Assembly (NCBI GenBank): GCA_031296325.1
Contig: JARLFY010000012.1
Span: 1-64,000 of the forward strand
Direction of reading: 5' to 3'
Length of the DNA stretch: 64,000 bases
From: Acidobacteriaceae bacterium
GTDB lineage: Bacteria > Acidobacteriota > Terriglobia > Terriglobales > Acidobacteriaceae
Shown: piece after piece, positions 13,542 through 22,938 of the stretch
Layout: the number at the start of each line of letters is the position of its first letter
Position numbering within the stretch: the first letter of the stretch is position 1
Program-made: the position numbers and the translations under genes
The notes under the pieces: generated by a model
The model's database searches: none
Told to the model about the DNA's origin: nothing
What the model saw: only the letters and a program-made list of their open reading frames with translations

Positions 13542-14722
13542 ACTTAAAGTTGGATCAACTTGATCAGATCTTTGTAATCCTCAATAATTGGCTACTCGGC
13601 TACCTTCCTCCGGTCGTTCGCCCGCTCTGCTCGTCGATCCTGGCGATCGCGCTGATTCTTGTCACCTTCGCCCTGCTCTTCGCCATCACCACGGTTCTAG
13701 AGCGCAAGGGGCTGGGACGCATTCAGAATCGTTTTGGTCCGAACCGCGTCGGACCCTGCGGCTTTCTTCAGCCCATTGCCGACGGAATCAAGTCGCTTAC
13801 CAAGGAAGACATCGTCCCCAACCCGGCGGATCATGTCGTGCATTTTCTGGCTCCGGTTCTTCTGGTTGCGGCAGCGTTTATGGCCTATGCAGTTCTGCCG
13901 ATCGGTAGAAACATGATTCTCGTCGACATGAACGCCGGAGTCCTCTATTTCTTTGCCATCGGCTCGTTGATGGAACTAGCTGTCTTCATGGCGGGCTGGT
14001 CCAGCCGCAGCAAGTATTCCCTGTTGGGAGCCATGCGCGCCATCGCGCAGATGATTAGCTACGAGGTTCCGTTGGTTCTGGCCTCCATCGTCGTCATCAT
14101 GCAGTCCGGCTCGCTCTCCACTGTGTCCATCGTCAATATGCAGGCGACCTATACTGGCATCTGGCCGCACTGGTTTGTCTTCACGCCCTGGGGATTTGCC
14201 GGATTCGCTCTCTTCATGATCGCAGCCACAGCCGAATCCAACCGTTCTCCCTTCGATCTTCCCGAAGGCGAGTCCGAGATTATCGCTGGCTACTATACGG
14301 AATATTCCGGCTTCAAATTCGCCCTATTTTTTCTCGGGGAATACATTGGGATGTTCGCCACCAGCGCCATGGCAATCACCCTATTTCTCGGCGGATGGTC
14401 GGCTCCATTCTCCTTTCTTACTTGGATTCCCTCTTATTTCTGGTTTTTTGCCAAACTACTGACAATCATTCTCACCTTCATCTGGGTTCGCGGAACGCTG
14501 CCTCGCCTGCGCATGGATCAACTGATGAATCTGGCGTGGGAGTTCATGCTCCCCATGACGCTGCTCAATCTGTTGACCGCCGGGGTATGGCACTTTATGC
14601 CTGCCGGAGCGTTGCGCTGGCTGATATGCGGAGCCATGGTCGTTGTTCCCTGTATCCTTCTCAGTCGCGGGCTCAAACAAAGGAAGAAATTCCAGGTTCG
14701 AAAGTATCGTTTTTCCGAGTAA
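13538..14722 (+). CDS. nuoH: NADH-quinone oxidoreductase subunit H
   Basis: Eight-helix membrane subunit that forms the quinone chamber with NuoB and NuoD. Signatures are ERKGLGRIQNRFGPNRVGP, LQPIADGIKSLTKED and the E-channel loop FDLPEGESEIIAGYYTEYSG. 394 aa, normal to slightly long. ATGA overlap with nuoI; a 62-nt AT-rich gap follows before nuoJ. Confidence 0.96.
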   Translation: MNLKLDQLDQIFVILNNWLLGYLPPVVRPLCSSILAIALILVTFALLFAITTVLERKGLGRIQNRFGPNRVGPCGFLQPIADGIKSLTKEDIVPNPADHVVHFLAPVLLVAAAFMAYAVLPIGRNMILVDMNAGVLYFFAIGSLMELAVFMAGWSSRSKYSLLGAMRAIAQMISYEVPLVLASIVVIMQSGSLSTVSIVNMQATYTGIWPHWFVFTPWGFAGFALFMIAATAESNRSPFDLPEGESEIIAGYYTEYSGFKFALFFLGEYIGMFATSAMAITLFLGGWSAPFSFLTWIPSYFWFFAKLLTIILTFIWVRGTLPRLRMDQLMNLAWEFMLPMTLLNLLTAGVWHFMPAGALRWLICGAMVVVPCILLSRGLKQRKKFQVRKYRFSE

Positions 14723-14784
14723 TCTTATTCTCGGTTTTATTAATTGAAATATAAATTAGCGGCTCCAATTACTGAGTTATCCAG

Positions 14785-15285
14785 ATGAACGTATCTTTTA
14801 TTCTTCTCGCCATTATTACCGTCGTCGGAACGGCAGCAGCCATGGGCATGCGCAATGCAGTCCACTGCGTGCTTGCGCTGACGGTAGGCCTTGCCGGAGT
14901 TGCGGCTTTGTATCTACAACTCGGCGCACAATTCGTAGGGTTTACCCAGATTATGGTCTACGTCGGAGCGGTAGCAATTCTGGCCGTCTTCGCCATCATG
15001 ATGACCCACAGTCCAGAGCCCGCCAAGCCACCCACCTTCTCTTCTTTCTGGACCGTAGGCAGCGTAGTCGCAGCCTCTGTCTTCGCGGTTCTCGCCTGGG
15101 CGATTCACTCCAGTTCACTTGCAGCGCACACTCTGCCGCCGCAACCCGAGGTCACCGTCCAGCAGATCGGCGACGCGCTGATGCATCGTTTCGTCCTGCC
15201 ACTAGAACTTATGGGTCTGCTATTGACTGCCGCACTCATCGGAGCCGTAGTCATTGCGATGAATCATCGGGAGGAGATCAAGTGA
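14785..15285 (+). CDS. nuoJ: NADH-quinone oxidoreductase subunit J
   Basis: Membrane subunit of 166 aa with five helices. The conserved third helix is clear (FVGFTQIMVYVGAVAILAVF), containing the pi-bulge region that couples quinone reduction to pumping. Start ATG 14785 has only a weak ribosome site. Overlaps nuoK through GTGA. Confidence 0.93.
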   Translation: MNVSFILLAIITVVGTAAAMGMRNAVHCVLALTVGLAGVAALYLQLGAQFVGFTQIMVYVGAVAILAVFAIMMTHSPEPAKPPTFSSFWTVGSVVAASVFAVLAWAIHSSSLAAHTLPPQPEVTVQQIGDALMHRFVLPLELMGLLLTAALIGAVVIAMNHREEIK

Positions 15286-15593
15286 ACTCCTTGCAAAACT
15301 ATCTACTTCTTTCTTCGCTGCTTTTTTCCATCGGCCTTGCCGGAGCGCTCATTCGTCGCAATGCAATTCTGGTTCTTATCGGAATTGAACTTATGCTGAA
15401 TGCAGCCAATTTGAATTTGATCGCATTCTGGCGCTTTGGCCCGAATCCCGCAGCCTTGACTGGAATTATGTTCGCCATCTTCTCCATCAGCATAGCCGCA
15501 GCAGAGGCAGCCGTTGGACTAGGAATTATTCTCGCAGCCTATCGTCACTCCAAGACCACAGATCTGGACAGAATGAACTCGTTGCGAGGCTGA
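15282..15593 (+). CDS. nuoK: NADH-quinone oxidoreductase subunit K
   Basis: Small three-helix subunit of 103 aa. Both buried glutamates are present: LIGIELMLNAANL and SIAAAEAAVGLGIILAAYR. Starts with GTG at 15282, overlapping the nuoJ stop, with GGGAGGAG at good distance. Followed by a 109-nt gap before nuoL. Confidence 0.95.
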   Translation: MNSLQNYLLLSSLLFSIGLAGALIRRNAILVLIGIELMLNAANLNLIAFWRFGPNPAALTGIMFAIFSISIAAAEAAVGLGIILAAYRHSKTTDLDRMNSLRG

Positions 15594-15702
15594 TGCAATC
15601 AGGAACTATCGTTCAATTTGAATCAAGAATTAACTATTTATTCGTTACCGCAATTTATCGTAGTTAATATAACCGTTTGATATTTATATCTTCTGAGACT
15701 CA
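15594..15702 (+). promoter_or_regulatory. AT-rich nuoK-nuoL spacer, possible internal promoter
   Basis: The only spacer over 100 nt in the operon and far more AT-rich than the flanking genes (for example TTAATATAACC and TTTGATATTTATATC). An internal promoter or a processing site separating the pump genes nuoLMMN from the rest is possible. No clear hairpin or terminator is seen. Confidence 0.25.
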
Positions 15703-17769
15703 ATGACCTGGATCGTTCAAAACCTATGGTTGATTCCCGCGCTGCCGATTCTCGCAGCGGGCATCTCCTCCCTACTGAAGCAGAAGAGCCGCATCTCCGC
15801 CGCGAGCCTTGCCATCGGCTCTATGGCCGTCTCTTTTCTGCTCTCGCTCTGCGCCTTCGCCCATGTGCTTACGAATCACGAAACCGATCAAGTTCTGACC
15901 TACAACTTCGGCTGGTTCCAGTTCGGCAATGAATGGCTCAAGCTCGGCTGGATGCTCGATCCCCTGACCGCCGTGATGTTGGTCATGGTCAGCTTCGTTG
16001 GCCTGCTGATCTTCATCTACAGCACCGGATACATGGAGCACGATGAGAACTTCACGCGCTTCTTCTGTTTCCTCGCACTCTTTGCCGGAGCTATGCTGGG
16101 CGTCGTCATCGCCAACAGCCTTCTGCTGCTCTACATGTGCTGGGAGATCGTCGGACTCACATCCTATCTTCTCATCGGCTTCTGGTACCACAAGCCGGAG
16201 GCCGCCGCCGCCGCCAAGAAAGCCTTCATTACCACGCGCATCGGCGATCTGGGATTTCTTCTCGGCATGGTCTGGCTCTACACCAAGTCCGGCACGTTGC
16301 TCTTCTACGATAACGGCGCGGGCTGCCTCGAACACTCCGCCCTCACTCATCTGGTCGCGCAGACTACCGTCTACGGTCTCAGCATCTCCGCCGCAATCAG
16401 CATTCTCGTCTTCTGCGGAGCCGCCGGAAAGTCTGGCCAGTTCCCCCTTCACGTCTGGCTACCCGACGCGATGGAAGGCCCCACACCGGTCAGCGCACTG
16501 ATCCACGCGGCAACCATGGTCGCCGCCGGAGTCTTCCTCGTCGCTCGCATCTATCCACTGATGAGCGCCCACGCAGGAACATCGCTCTCGCCAACCATCG
16601 CGCTGCAAGTCGTTACATGGATCGGCGCCATCACCGCCCTGTTCGGAGCAACCATCGCCGTCGGGCAGTATGACATTAAACGAATTCTTGCCTACTCCAC
16701 CGTCTCGCAGCTCGGCTATATGATGATGGGTCTGGGCGTAGGCGGCGTAGCCGTCGGCATGTTTCACCTCATCACTCACGCCTTCTTCAAGGCTCTGCTA
16801 TTCCTCGGCGCAGGCTCGGTCATCCACGGCTGCCACGAAGAACAAGACATCCGCCGCATGGGTGGTTTGCGCAAGTTTATGCCGATAACATTCGCCGCGT
16901 ATACCGTGGGAATGCTGGCGCTCTGTGGATTTCCCTTCTTCTTCTCCGGCTTCTGGAGCAAGGACGCAATCCTGCACGCCGCACATAACTGGAGCATCTC
17001 GCAGGCTCCGTACTACATGGGTGCGATCGGCGCACTACTCACAGCCTTCTACATGACGCGCCAGATGTACTACGTCTACGCAGGCAGCTCGCGCCTGTCC
17101 GATGCGAGCGACGATTCGAGCCATGTCGCGCACCGCGATCCGCATGAGAGTCCAGCCGTAATGACCGCGCCGCTGGTTATTTTAGCCACTTGCGCCGTCC
17201 TACTCGGCTTTGTCGGAACGCCTGCATGGCCATGGTTTCAATCCTTCCTCGAAGGCAACCAAGCCAACTTCACTCTGGCTGCGTTTTCTGAAGCAGGAAT
17301 TATTCCCGTCATGCTCTCTTCTTCTCTGCTGGTATTTATTGGACTAGGTCTAGGCTGGTTCTTCTACGGACGCACTCCAATTACAAGCGCCAGCGCTCCC
17401 GATAATCTAGGCAAACTACAGCCGCAGATTTATTCCACGCTGAACCGCGCCTACTTCGTAGACGCAATCTATGGCGCGACCATTATTCGTCTGAATACAG
17501 CTTGGTCGATCCTATGCGACTGGATGGATCGCTGGGTCTGGAACGGAGCCGTGCAAGCAGTCTCCTATCTTGTATTAGCCTTCGCATGGCTGGATCATTT
17601 CATCGATACCTATATCGTCAATAGCAGCTTCGATGGAGGTTGCGAGGGCGTCTCACGCAGCGGACTGCTTCTCGGCCTGCTACAAGCTGGCCGCGTGCAG
17701 AACTACATGCGAGTCATCGGCTGCGCACTCGTCGCGCTGACAATATTCCTACTTTGGGGAGCTAAATAA
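15703..17769 (+). CDS. nuoL: NADH-quinone oxidoreductase subunit L with extended lateral helix
   Basis: Distal Mrp-type proton pump of complex I, 688 aa (E. coli NuoL is about 613). Channel motifs are intact: CWEIVGLTSYLLIGFWY (TM5 Glu) and GKSGQFPLHVWLPDAMEGP (TM7 Lys), then LIHAATMVAAGVFLVAR. The C-terminal part from YFVDAIYGA to RVQNYMRVIG, which forms the long amphipathic helix lying along the other pumps, is about 85 residues against roughly 55 in E. coli by my count. That fits the reported insertion in complexes with a fourth pump. Overlaps nuoM by one base (TAATG). Confidence 0.96.
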   Translation: MTWIVQNLWLIPALPILAAGISSLLKQKSRISAASLAIGSMAVSFLLSLCAFAHVLTNHETDQVLTYNFGWFQFGNEWLKLGWMLDPLTAVMLVMVSFVGLLIFIYSTGYMEHDENFTRFFCFLALFAGAMLGVVIANSLLLLYMCWEIVGLTSYLLIGFWYHKPEAAAAAKKAFITTRIGDLGFLLGMVWLYTKSGTLLFYDNGAGCLEHSALTHLVAQTTVYGLSISAAISILVFCGAAGKSGQFPLHVWLPDAMEGPTPVSALIHAATMVAAGVFLVARIYPLMSAHAGTSLSPTIALQVVTWIGAITALFGATIAVGQYDIKRILAYSTVSQLGYMMMGLGVGGVAVGMFHLITHAFFKALLFLGAGSVIHGCHEEQDIRRMGGLRKFMPITFAAYTVGMLALCGFPFFFSGFWSKDAILHAAHNWSISQAPYYMGAIGALLTAFYMTRQMYYVYAGSSRLSDASDDSSHVAHRDPHESPAVMTAPLVILATCAVLLGFVGTPAWPWFQSFLEGNQANFTLAAFSEAGIIPVMLSSSLLVFIGLGLGWFFYGRTPITSASAPDNLGKLQPQIYSTLNRAYFVDAIYGATIIRLNTAWSILCDWMDRWVWNGAVQAVSYLVLAFAWLDHFIDTYIVNSSFDGGCEGVSRSGLLLGLLQAGRVQNYMRVIGCALVALTIFLLWGAK

Positions 17770-19325
17770 TGACAAACTTCCCGTGGATCACAGCCCTCAC
17801 CGTACTTCCCGTTGCAGGCGCACTCCTCGTTCTAGTATTGGGCGAGCGCAACAAGAATCTATCCCGATGGACAGCGCTAACCTTCAGCTTTATCGCACTA
17901 GCACTAACTCTGATTCTGTGGCATAGCTTCGATAAAACCTCTGGCGCGCTGCAATTTCAAGAGTGGCATAACTGGGTGCCCGCCTTTGGGATTCAGTACC
18001 ACGTCGGAATCGACGGTCTGGGTCTGTTGATGTTATTGTTGACGTCAATCGTAGTTCCAATCGGAATGACCGCCTCATCGCAGATTCAAGAGCGAACTTC
18101 GGTGTATTATTCACTGATTCTGCTGCTACAGTCCTGCCTATTTGGAACCTTTACCGCGCTGAATTTCTTCCACTGGTTCCTCTTCTGGGAGCTAAGCCTG
18201 ATTCCCGCCTTCTTCCTTATCAAAGTATGGGGAGGATCGCGCAGCACCAAGGCCGCAACCCAGTTTTTGGTTTACACCATGGTCGGCGGCGTCGGATTAC
18301 TTTTATCCTTTCTGGCAATTTTTCTAGCTACCCATAAATCCGACTTTATCGATCTGGCTGCACTGGCGCAGAGCGGACAGCTAATGCCTGCTGTAATCGA
18401 CAAACTGGCATGGCACCACATCACCCCGCAGCATCTCGCGTTGCTTTTGTTTGCCGGAGCCTTTCTGGGCTTTGCCGTAAAGGTTCCCGTCTTCCCTTTC
18501 CACACATGGCTACCCGCCGCCTATTCCGAGGCTCCCACCGGAACCACCATTCTGCTTACCGGAGCGATGTCGAAGATGGGCCTCTACGGCTTCCTTCGCA
18601 TTCTGCTTCCCATCTTCTGGCCGCAGATGCAGCTAGTCCTAACGCCCCTGTTGTGGCTGTCGGTAGCGACAATCGTCTTCTCCGCCTATGCCGCCCTCGC
18701 GCAAAAAGATCTCAAAAAAATATTAGCCTACTCCTCGATTAATCATCTTGGATATTGCCTGCTGGCGATCTTTGCCGTAGTAAAGTTCACCGGAGCAGAC
18801 ACATACCTAACCGCCGAGAAATATGCCGCAATGAATGGCGTATTTCTCCAGATGTTCAATCACGCGCTGACCGCCTCAGCTTTATTTTGGTTCGTAGCTC
18901 TCTTGGAAAAACGCAGCGGCGGTTTACGCGGCCTCAACGACTTCGGAGGTCTTCGCAAGATCGTTCCCGTCTTCGCAGGTCTAATGGGCATCGCACTCTT
19001 CTCATCGCTAGGCCTGCCCGGACTCAACGGATTCATCGGCGAGTTTCTGATCTTCAAGGGAACCTTCCCTCTTACAACCTGGGCCTCGTCGCTCGCAGTT
19101 CTCGGCCTTCTGGTTTCTGCACTCTTTATTCTTGGAATAATTCAACGTGTATTTTCCGGACCGCTCAACGATAAATGGCTCAGTCTTCCTGACCTATCGA
19201 CCAGCGAGCGAGTAGCTTTGGTTCCCGCAATTGGTCTTATGTTTGCATTAGGCCTTTATCCCCAACTGATTCTCGCATTCGTCAATTCGACTGCGATCCA
19301 GATGGTGCAACATCTAAAGTTTTGA
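17769..19325 (+). CDS. nuoM: NADH-quinone oxidoreductase subunit M, first copy
   Basis: Mrp-type proton-pump subunit of 518 aa. It keeps the TM5 glutamate (FLFWELSLIPAFFLIKVWGG), the TM7 lysine (GFAVKVPVFPFHTWLP), the TM8 lysine (GAMSKMGLYGFLR) and the later FNHALTASALFW segment. Its channel residues therefore look complete. The stop overlaps the next gene's TTG start (TTGA). Confidence 0.95.
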   Translation: MTNFPWITALTVLPVAGALLVLVLGERNKNLSRWTALTFSFIALALTLILWHSFDKTSGALQFQEWHNWVPAFGIQYHVGIDGLGLLMLLLTSIVVPIGMTASSQIQERTSVYYSLILLLQSCLFGTFTALNFFHWFLFWELSLIPAFFLIKVWGGSRSTKAATQFLVYTMVGGVGLLLSFLAIFLATHKSDFIDLAALAQSGQLMPAVIDKLAWHHITPQHLALLLFAGAFLGFAVKVPVFPFHTWLPAAYSEAPTGTTILLTGAMSKMGLYGFLRILLPIFWPQMQLVLTPLLWLSVATIVFSAYAALAQKDLKKILAYSSINHLGYCLLAIFAVVKFTGADTYLTAEKYAAMNGVFLQMFNHALTASALFWFVALLEKRSGGLRGLNDFGGLRKIVPVFAGLMGIALFSSLGLPGLNGFIGEFLIFKGTFPLTTWASSLAVLGLLVSALFILGIIQRVFSGPLNDKWLSLPDLSTSERVALVPAIGLMFALGLYPQLILAFVNSTAIQMVQHLKF

Positions 19326-20863
19326 TTATTGCTGAAAATGGTGTTTTGAATATGCTTGCAGGTACGATCTATATCTCATTTCTCGGAGCGGCTGGCCTAC
19401 TCCTGCTCCCCAAGGGCAGCGTGACAGCAGCGCGCATCCTTGCGCTGCTAACGGCCATCGCAGGCTTCGCTCTTGCGCTGACCTCCTTCGTGCATCACCG
19501 ATCCGGCGAACTATTTACCGTTACGCGCGTGCCATGGATTCCCACCCTAGGCATTGAATATCATCTTGCCGCTGACGGCATCAGCCTCACGATGATTCTG
19601 CTTACGGGAATTATTGCCATCACCGGAATTCTTTTTTCGTGGAATATCGTAGAACGCACCAAGGAATTCTTTGCCTTCTACCTACTCCTGATCGGAGCAG
19701 TCTACGGGGTATTTCTCAGCTACGATCTATTTCTTCTCTTCGTCTTCTATGAAATAGTAATTATTCCGAAGTATTTCCTGATCGCCATCTGGGGATCGAC
19801 GCGTCGTGAGTATGGCGCAATGAAGCTGGCTATCTACTCCTTCGTCGGCAGCACGATGGTTCTGATCGGACTTATCGCAGCCTATGTAGTAGCCGGATCC
19901 AAAACCACATCCCTCGTTGATCTGGCGCAGTATCCTTTTTCGCTTCACTTCCAGATGCTGGCTTTTCCTCTGGTCTTCGTTGGTTTTGCAATTCTTGCTG
20001 GTCTATGGCCCTTTCACACCTGGGCTCCTACCGGCCACGTCGCTGCACCAACGGCGGCATCCATGTTGCTCGCCGGTGTTGTCATGAAGCTGGGAGCCTA
20101 TGGCTGCCTGCGCGTCGCCATGACGCTCTTCCCTCTCGGCCTCGGCCCTTGGGGCTTCCATGTACTCGGCCTCACCTCCTGGCGCGATGTATTCGCACTG
20201 CTGGCGGTCATCGGAATTATCTACGGAGCATTGGTCGCCTTAGTCCAAAAAGACTTCAAGTTTGTCATCGGATACTCCAGCGTCAGCCACATGGGATTTA
20301 TTCTGCTTGGCCTGATGACCTTGAATCAGATCGGCCTTACCGGCGCAGTCCTACAGATGTTGTCGCATGGACTACTGGCTGGTCTTATGTTCGCCGTCGT
20401 CGGACGTATGGTCTACGCGCGCACGCACACTCGCGAGCTTGCGATTCTTGGTCCCATGAATCTTTGGAAGATCATTCCGTTCGCAGCGGTCACCTTCATT
20501 GTTGCTGGAATGGCCAGCATGGGCCTGCCCGGATTCAGCGGATTCTGGGCGGAGCTAATGATCCTGACAGGCGCTTGGCGCTCCTATCCCGCCTACGCCC
20601 TATGTGTCGGATTCGGCATTATTATTGGCGTAGTCTACATCTGGCGCGCCATGCTAAAGGCCTTCTTCGCAGAGACAGGCGTCGAGTTAACTTCGCCTCA
20701 ACCATCGCTGCCACCGATTACACTTCCCGAGCGTCTCGGCGCAATTATATTAATCGGCGCAAGCATCTTCGTCGGAGTCTGCCCACAGGTGTTCCAAAAT
20801 ATTATTATTCCAGCGTTCAACTCTCCACTGTTTGAAGGTTTGCGCAAAGGGAGTTGGCAATGA
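19322..20863 (+). CDS. nuoM2: NADH-quinone oxidoreductase subunit M, second divergent copy
   Basis: A second, clearly different NuoM (513 aa) between nuoM and nuoN. The TM5 Glu is present (FVFYEIVIIPKYFLIAIWG) and so is the TM8 Lys (GVVMKLGAYGCLR). Where NuoM-1 reads FAVKVPVFPFHTW, this copy reads FAILAGLWPFHTW, so the TM7 lysine of the proton path is replaced by leucine. The start is either TTG 19322, overlapping nuoM, or ATG 19352; neither has a strong ribosome site. Tandem nuoM genes with a long NuoL helix are the known mark of 2M-type complex I. It overlaps nuoN by ATGA. Confidence 0.93.
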   Translation: MIIAENGVLNMLAGTIYISFLGAAGLLLLPKGSVTAARILALLTAIAGFALALTSFVHHRSGELFTVTRVPWIPTLGIEYHLAADGISLTMILLTGIIAITGILFSWNIVERTKEFFAFYLLLIGAVYGVFLSYDLFLLFVFYEIVIIPKYFLIAIWGSTRREYGAMKLAIYSFVGSTMVLIGLIAAYVVAGSKTTSLVDLAQYPFSLHFQMLAFPLVFVGFAILAGLWPFHTWAPTGHVAAPTAASMLLAGVVMKLGAYGCLRVAMTLFPLGLGPWGFHVLGLTSWRDVFALLAVIGIIYGALVALVQKDFKFVIGYSSVSHMGFILLGLMTLNQIGLTGAVLQMLSHGLLAGLMFAVVGRMVYARTHTRELAILGPMNLWKIIPFAAVTFIVAGMASMGLPGFSGFWAELMILTGAWRSYPAYALCVGFGIIIGVVYIWRAMLKAFFAETGVELTSPQPSLPPITLPERLGAIILIGASIFVGVCPQVFQNIIIPAFNSPLFEGLRKGSWQ

Positions 20864-22356
20864 CATCAATCAACTATGCGCAACTACTGCGACTCGCGCT
20901 GCCTGAAGTCATCGTCGTAGCCACGGCGCTGCTCGTAATGGCGACCGATCTTCTAGTCCTACGTCGATGCAAGACGCGAGTCCGATTCGCCGTTGCCGCC
21001 GGATTAGCCTCCCTCGGCTGTGCGGGAGCCATCGTGCGCATTTTTTACGCGCCCGAAGTTGCAAATATTCTCGACGGAATCCTGATTGCGAATCCTCTGA
21101 TCCATTTGGTTCAGACCGCCCTGCTGTTGCTTACAATATTTGCCCTTCTCATTTCGGTCGATTCAACCTTCACGGAACACGTCGGCGAATTCATTCTGCT
21201 GATTTTGATTGCAACCGCAGGAATGATGTTTCTAGTCGGAACGCAAGATCTTCTAGTCATTTTCATCTCTCTGGAGTTATTGAGCCTCTCGCTTTATATT
21301 CTTGCCGCATTCAATAAACGCAGCGCACAGTCCTGGGAGGCCGCGCTAAAATACTTCCTCTTCGGAGGAATGTCGGCCGCGTTCTTGCTCTTTGGATTCA
21401 GCCTGCTCTACGGCCTATCGAACTCCACCAGCCTGCCTCAGATTGCCGCTGCGATTCACGGCCCGTCGCTCAATCCACTGCTGGTAATCGCTATCGTGAC
21501 AACCGCAATCGGGCTTGGCTTCAAGGTTGCAGCCGTTCCCTTCCACTTCTGGGCACCGGACGTCTATCAGGAAGCGCCCGCTCCCAGTGCAGCTTTTATT
21601 GCATCGGGGTCCAAGGTCGCCAGCTTTTTTATCTTCTTTCAGATAATGACTCTGGGCTTTGCAGGCGCCGCAGGAACCGCCGCATTCACGCATCTCGTCC
21701 GCGGGTGGGTTCCGGTACTGGCTTTGATGGCCACAGCCTCAATGTTGCTTGGGAACCTAGTCGCCATCGCGCAAACCAGCCTGCGCCGACTGCTTGCCTA
21801 CTCTGCAATCGCACATGCGGGCTACATGCTTCTCGCAATTGTGGCACACACACAGCAGAGTCTCACGGCTCTCATTTATTATGTCGTAACCTATGCGCTG
21901 GCAACGATCGGAGCTTTCGCAGTTATTTCGGTTGTTGAAGAACAGACTGGAAGCGATGATCTCTCGAACTTCAACGGCATCTGTAGACAGGCTCCGGTAC
22001 TTTCCTTCTGTCTGGCGATCTTTATCTTATCGCTGGCAGGAATCCCGCCGCTCGCTGGATTCTTCGGAAAGTTCTTTCTATTTGTAACGGTACTAGGTGC
22101 AACCTCAGGATCCATGAATCTTCTATGGCTGATTGTTCTAGCCTTAGCCATGAGTGCCGTTTCACTTTACTACTACCTGCGCATTCTCAAACGGGTCTAC
22201 GTCGCGCCTCTCGCTGCTGATGCAAAGGAAATCCATCCCCCGATTGTCACTCAGCTTCTCTTGCTTCTATTAGCTGCTGCGGTTGTAGCGCTTGGCTGCG
22301 ATCCGCAACTATTCCTGCGACACATCACGGCTGCGATTCAATCCTCCATCCTATAG
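20860..22356 (+). CDS. nuoN: NADH-quinone oxidoreductase subunit N
   Basis: Third Mrp-type antiporter-like subunit class, 498 aa, last gene of the operon. Signatures are IFISLELLSLSLYILAAF, GLGFKVAAVPFHFWAPDVYQ and the conserved lysine in FIASGSKVASFF. The track's TTG 20854 is only 1 nt after AAAGGGAG; ATG 20860 sits 7 nt after it and overlaps the nuoM2 stop as ATGA, so I use 20860. No strong terminator follows; only a 6-bp CAGACA/TGTCTG repeat near 22380. Confidence 0.95.
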   Translation: MTSINYAQLLRLALPEVIVVATALLVMATDLLVLRRCKTRVRFAVAAGLASLGCAGAIVRIFYAPEVANILDGILIANPLIHLVQTALLLLTIFALLISVDSTFTEHVGEFILLILIATAGMMFLVGTQDLLVIFISLELLSLSLYILAAFNKRSAQSWEAALKYFLFGGMSAAFLLFGFSLLYGLSNSTSLPQIAAAIHGPSLNPLLVIAIVTTAIGLGFKVAAVPFHFWAPDVYQEAPAPSAAFIASGSKVASFFIFFQIMTLGFAGAAGTAAFTHLVRGWVPVLALMATASMLLGNLVAIAQTSLRRLLAYSAIAHAGYMLLAIVAHTQQSLTALIYYVVTYALATIGAFAVISVVEEQTGSDDLSNFNGICRQAPVLSFCLAIFILSLAGIPPLAGFFGKFFLFVTVLGATSGSMNLLWLIVLALAMSAVSLYYYLRILKRVYVAPLAADAKEIHPPIVTQLLLLLLAAAVVALGCDPQLFLRHITAAIQSSIL

Positions 22357-22431
22357 TTTCGCGATAAGGATGAATATGTTCAGACAATGACATAATTGCA
22401 ATGTCTGTTATGACTTTCTATAGAGCCAGAG

Positions 22432-22785
22432 TCACTTCGTCAGAATCGGCTCGCCCAGGTCTGCCGTGGCGGGCTTGGACGGATCTTCGACGACCATTGG
22501 CTTCTGGCTTTTGTAGTCGGAGAAGTGGACGACGTTGTCGTAGGCGTCCTTGATCAGATCCTGAAGGGGAATGACGCTGCCGTTTACGCGCTGCTCGTCG
22601 AGAAGGTCGAGATCCACGTCGGCAACGATCATCTGCTCCTGATTGATGGTTCCTTCAGCGGCGATGCCGTCTCGGGCAAAGAAGTAATCCGAGGGGGTGA
22701 GGATGGCGGCTAGTCCGTAGTTGGCCGCCATGTACGGAACCAGCGGGAGTCTACGGCAAGCCCCAAGGGGAGGTTCCTCAAAGTA
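22432..22785 (-). pseudogene. C-terminal remnant of a nitrilase-family (GNAT/CN-hydrolase) protein
   Basis: The translated fragment (LPLVPYMAANYGLAA, then PSDYFFARDGIAAEGTINQE and MIVADVDLDLLDEQR) matches the C-terminal end of carbon-nitrogen hydrolase domains, as found in GNAT/CN-hydrolase fusion proteins. Upstream the frame reaches a stop (TGA at 22788), and nothing of the catalytic Glu-Lys-Cys core or acetyltransferase domain is found before non-coding sequence with repeats begins. I read it as the decayed 3' end of a deleted gene, not a functional 99-aa protein. Confidence 0.65.
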
Positions 22786-22837
22786 TCAATTTGCTGCTGT
22801 CAGTCTATGGGCCAACTGTGAATAGAAGATTGACGCG

Positions 22838-22854
22838 TTGCCAATCATTGGCAA
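22838..22854. repeat. 17-bp perfect palindrome
   Basis: TTGCCAAT and its exact reverse complement ATTGGCAA are separated by one base. It lies about 50 bp upstream of the nitrilase remnant (minus sense) in otherwise empty DNA. It could be an orphan operator of the lost gene; no regulator can be named. Confidence 0.5.
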
Positions 22855-22938
22855 TACCATGAGTCTGGTGTTCTGAGTCAGTAGTCCGTTGAAGTTATAG
22901 GTCGGGCCTTCAGCCCTTGTTCGTCGTTCCGTGCGCAC

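Noticed and set aside
22432-22731. Functional 99-aa protein
   Set aside because: Its sequence is only the C-terminal end of a nitrilase-family domain, without catalytic residues; better explained as a gene remnant.
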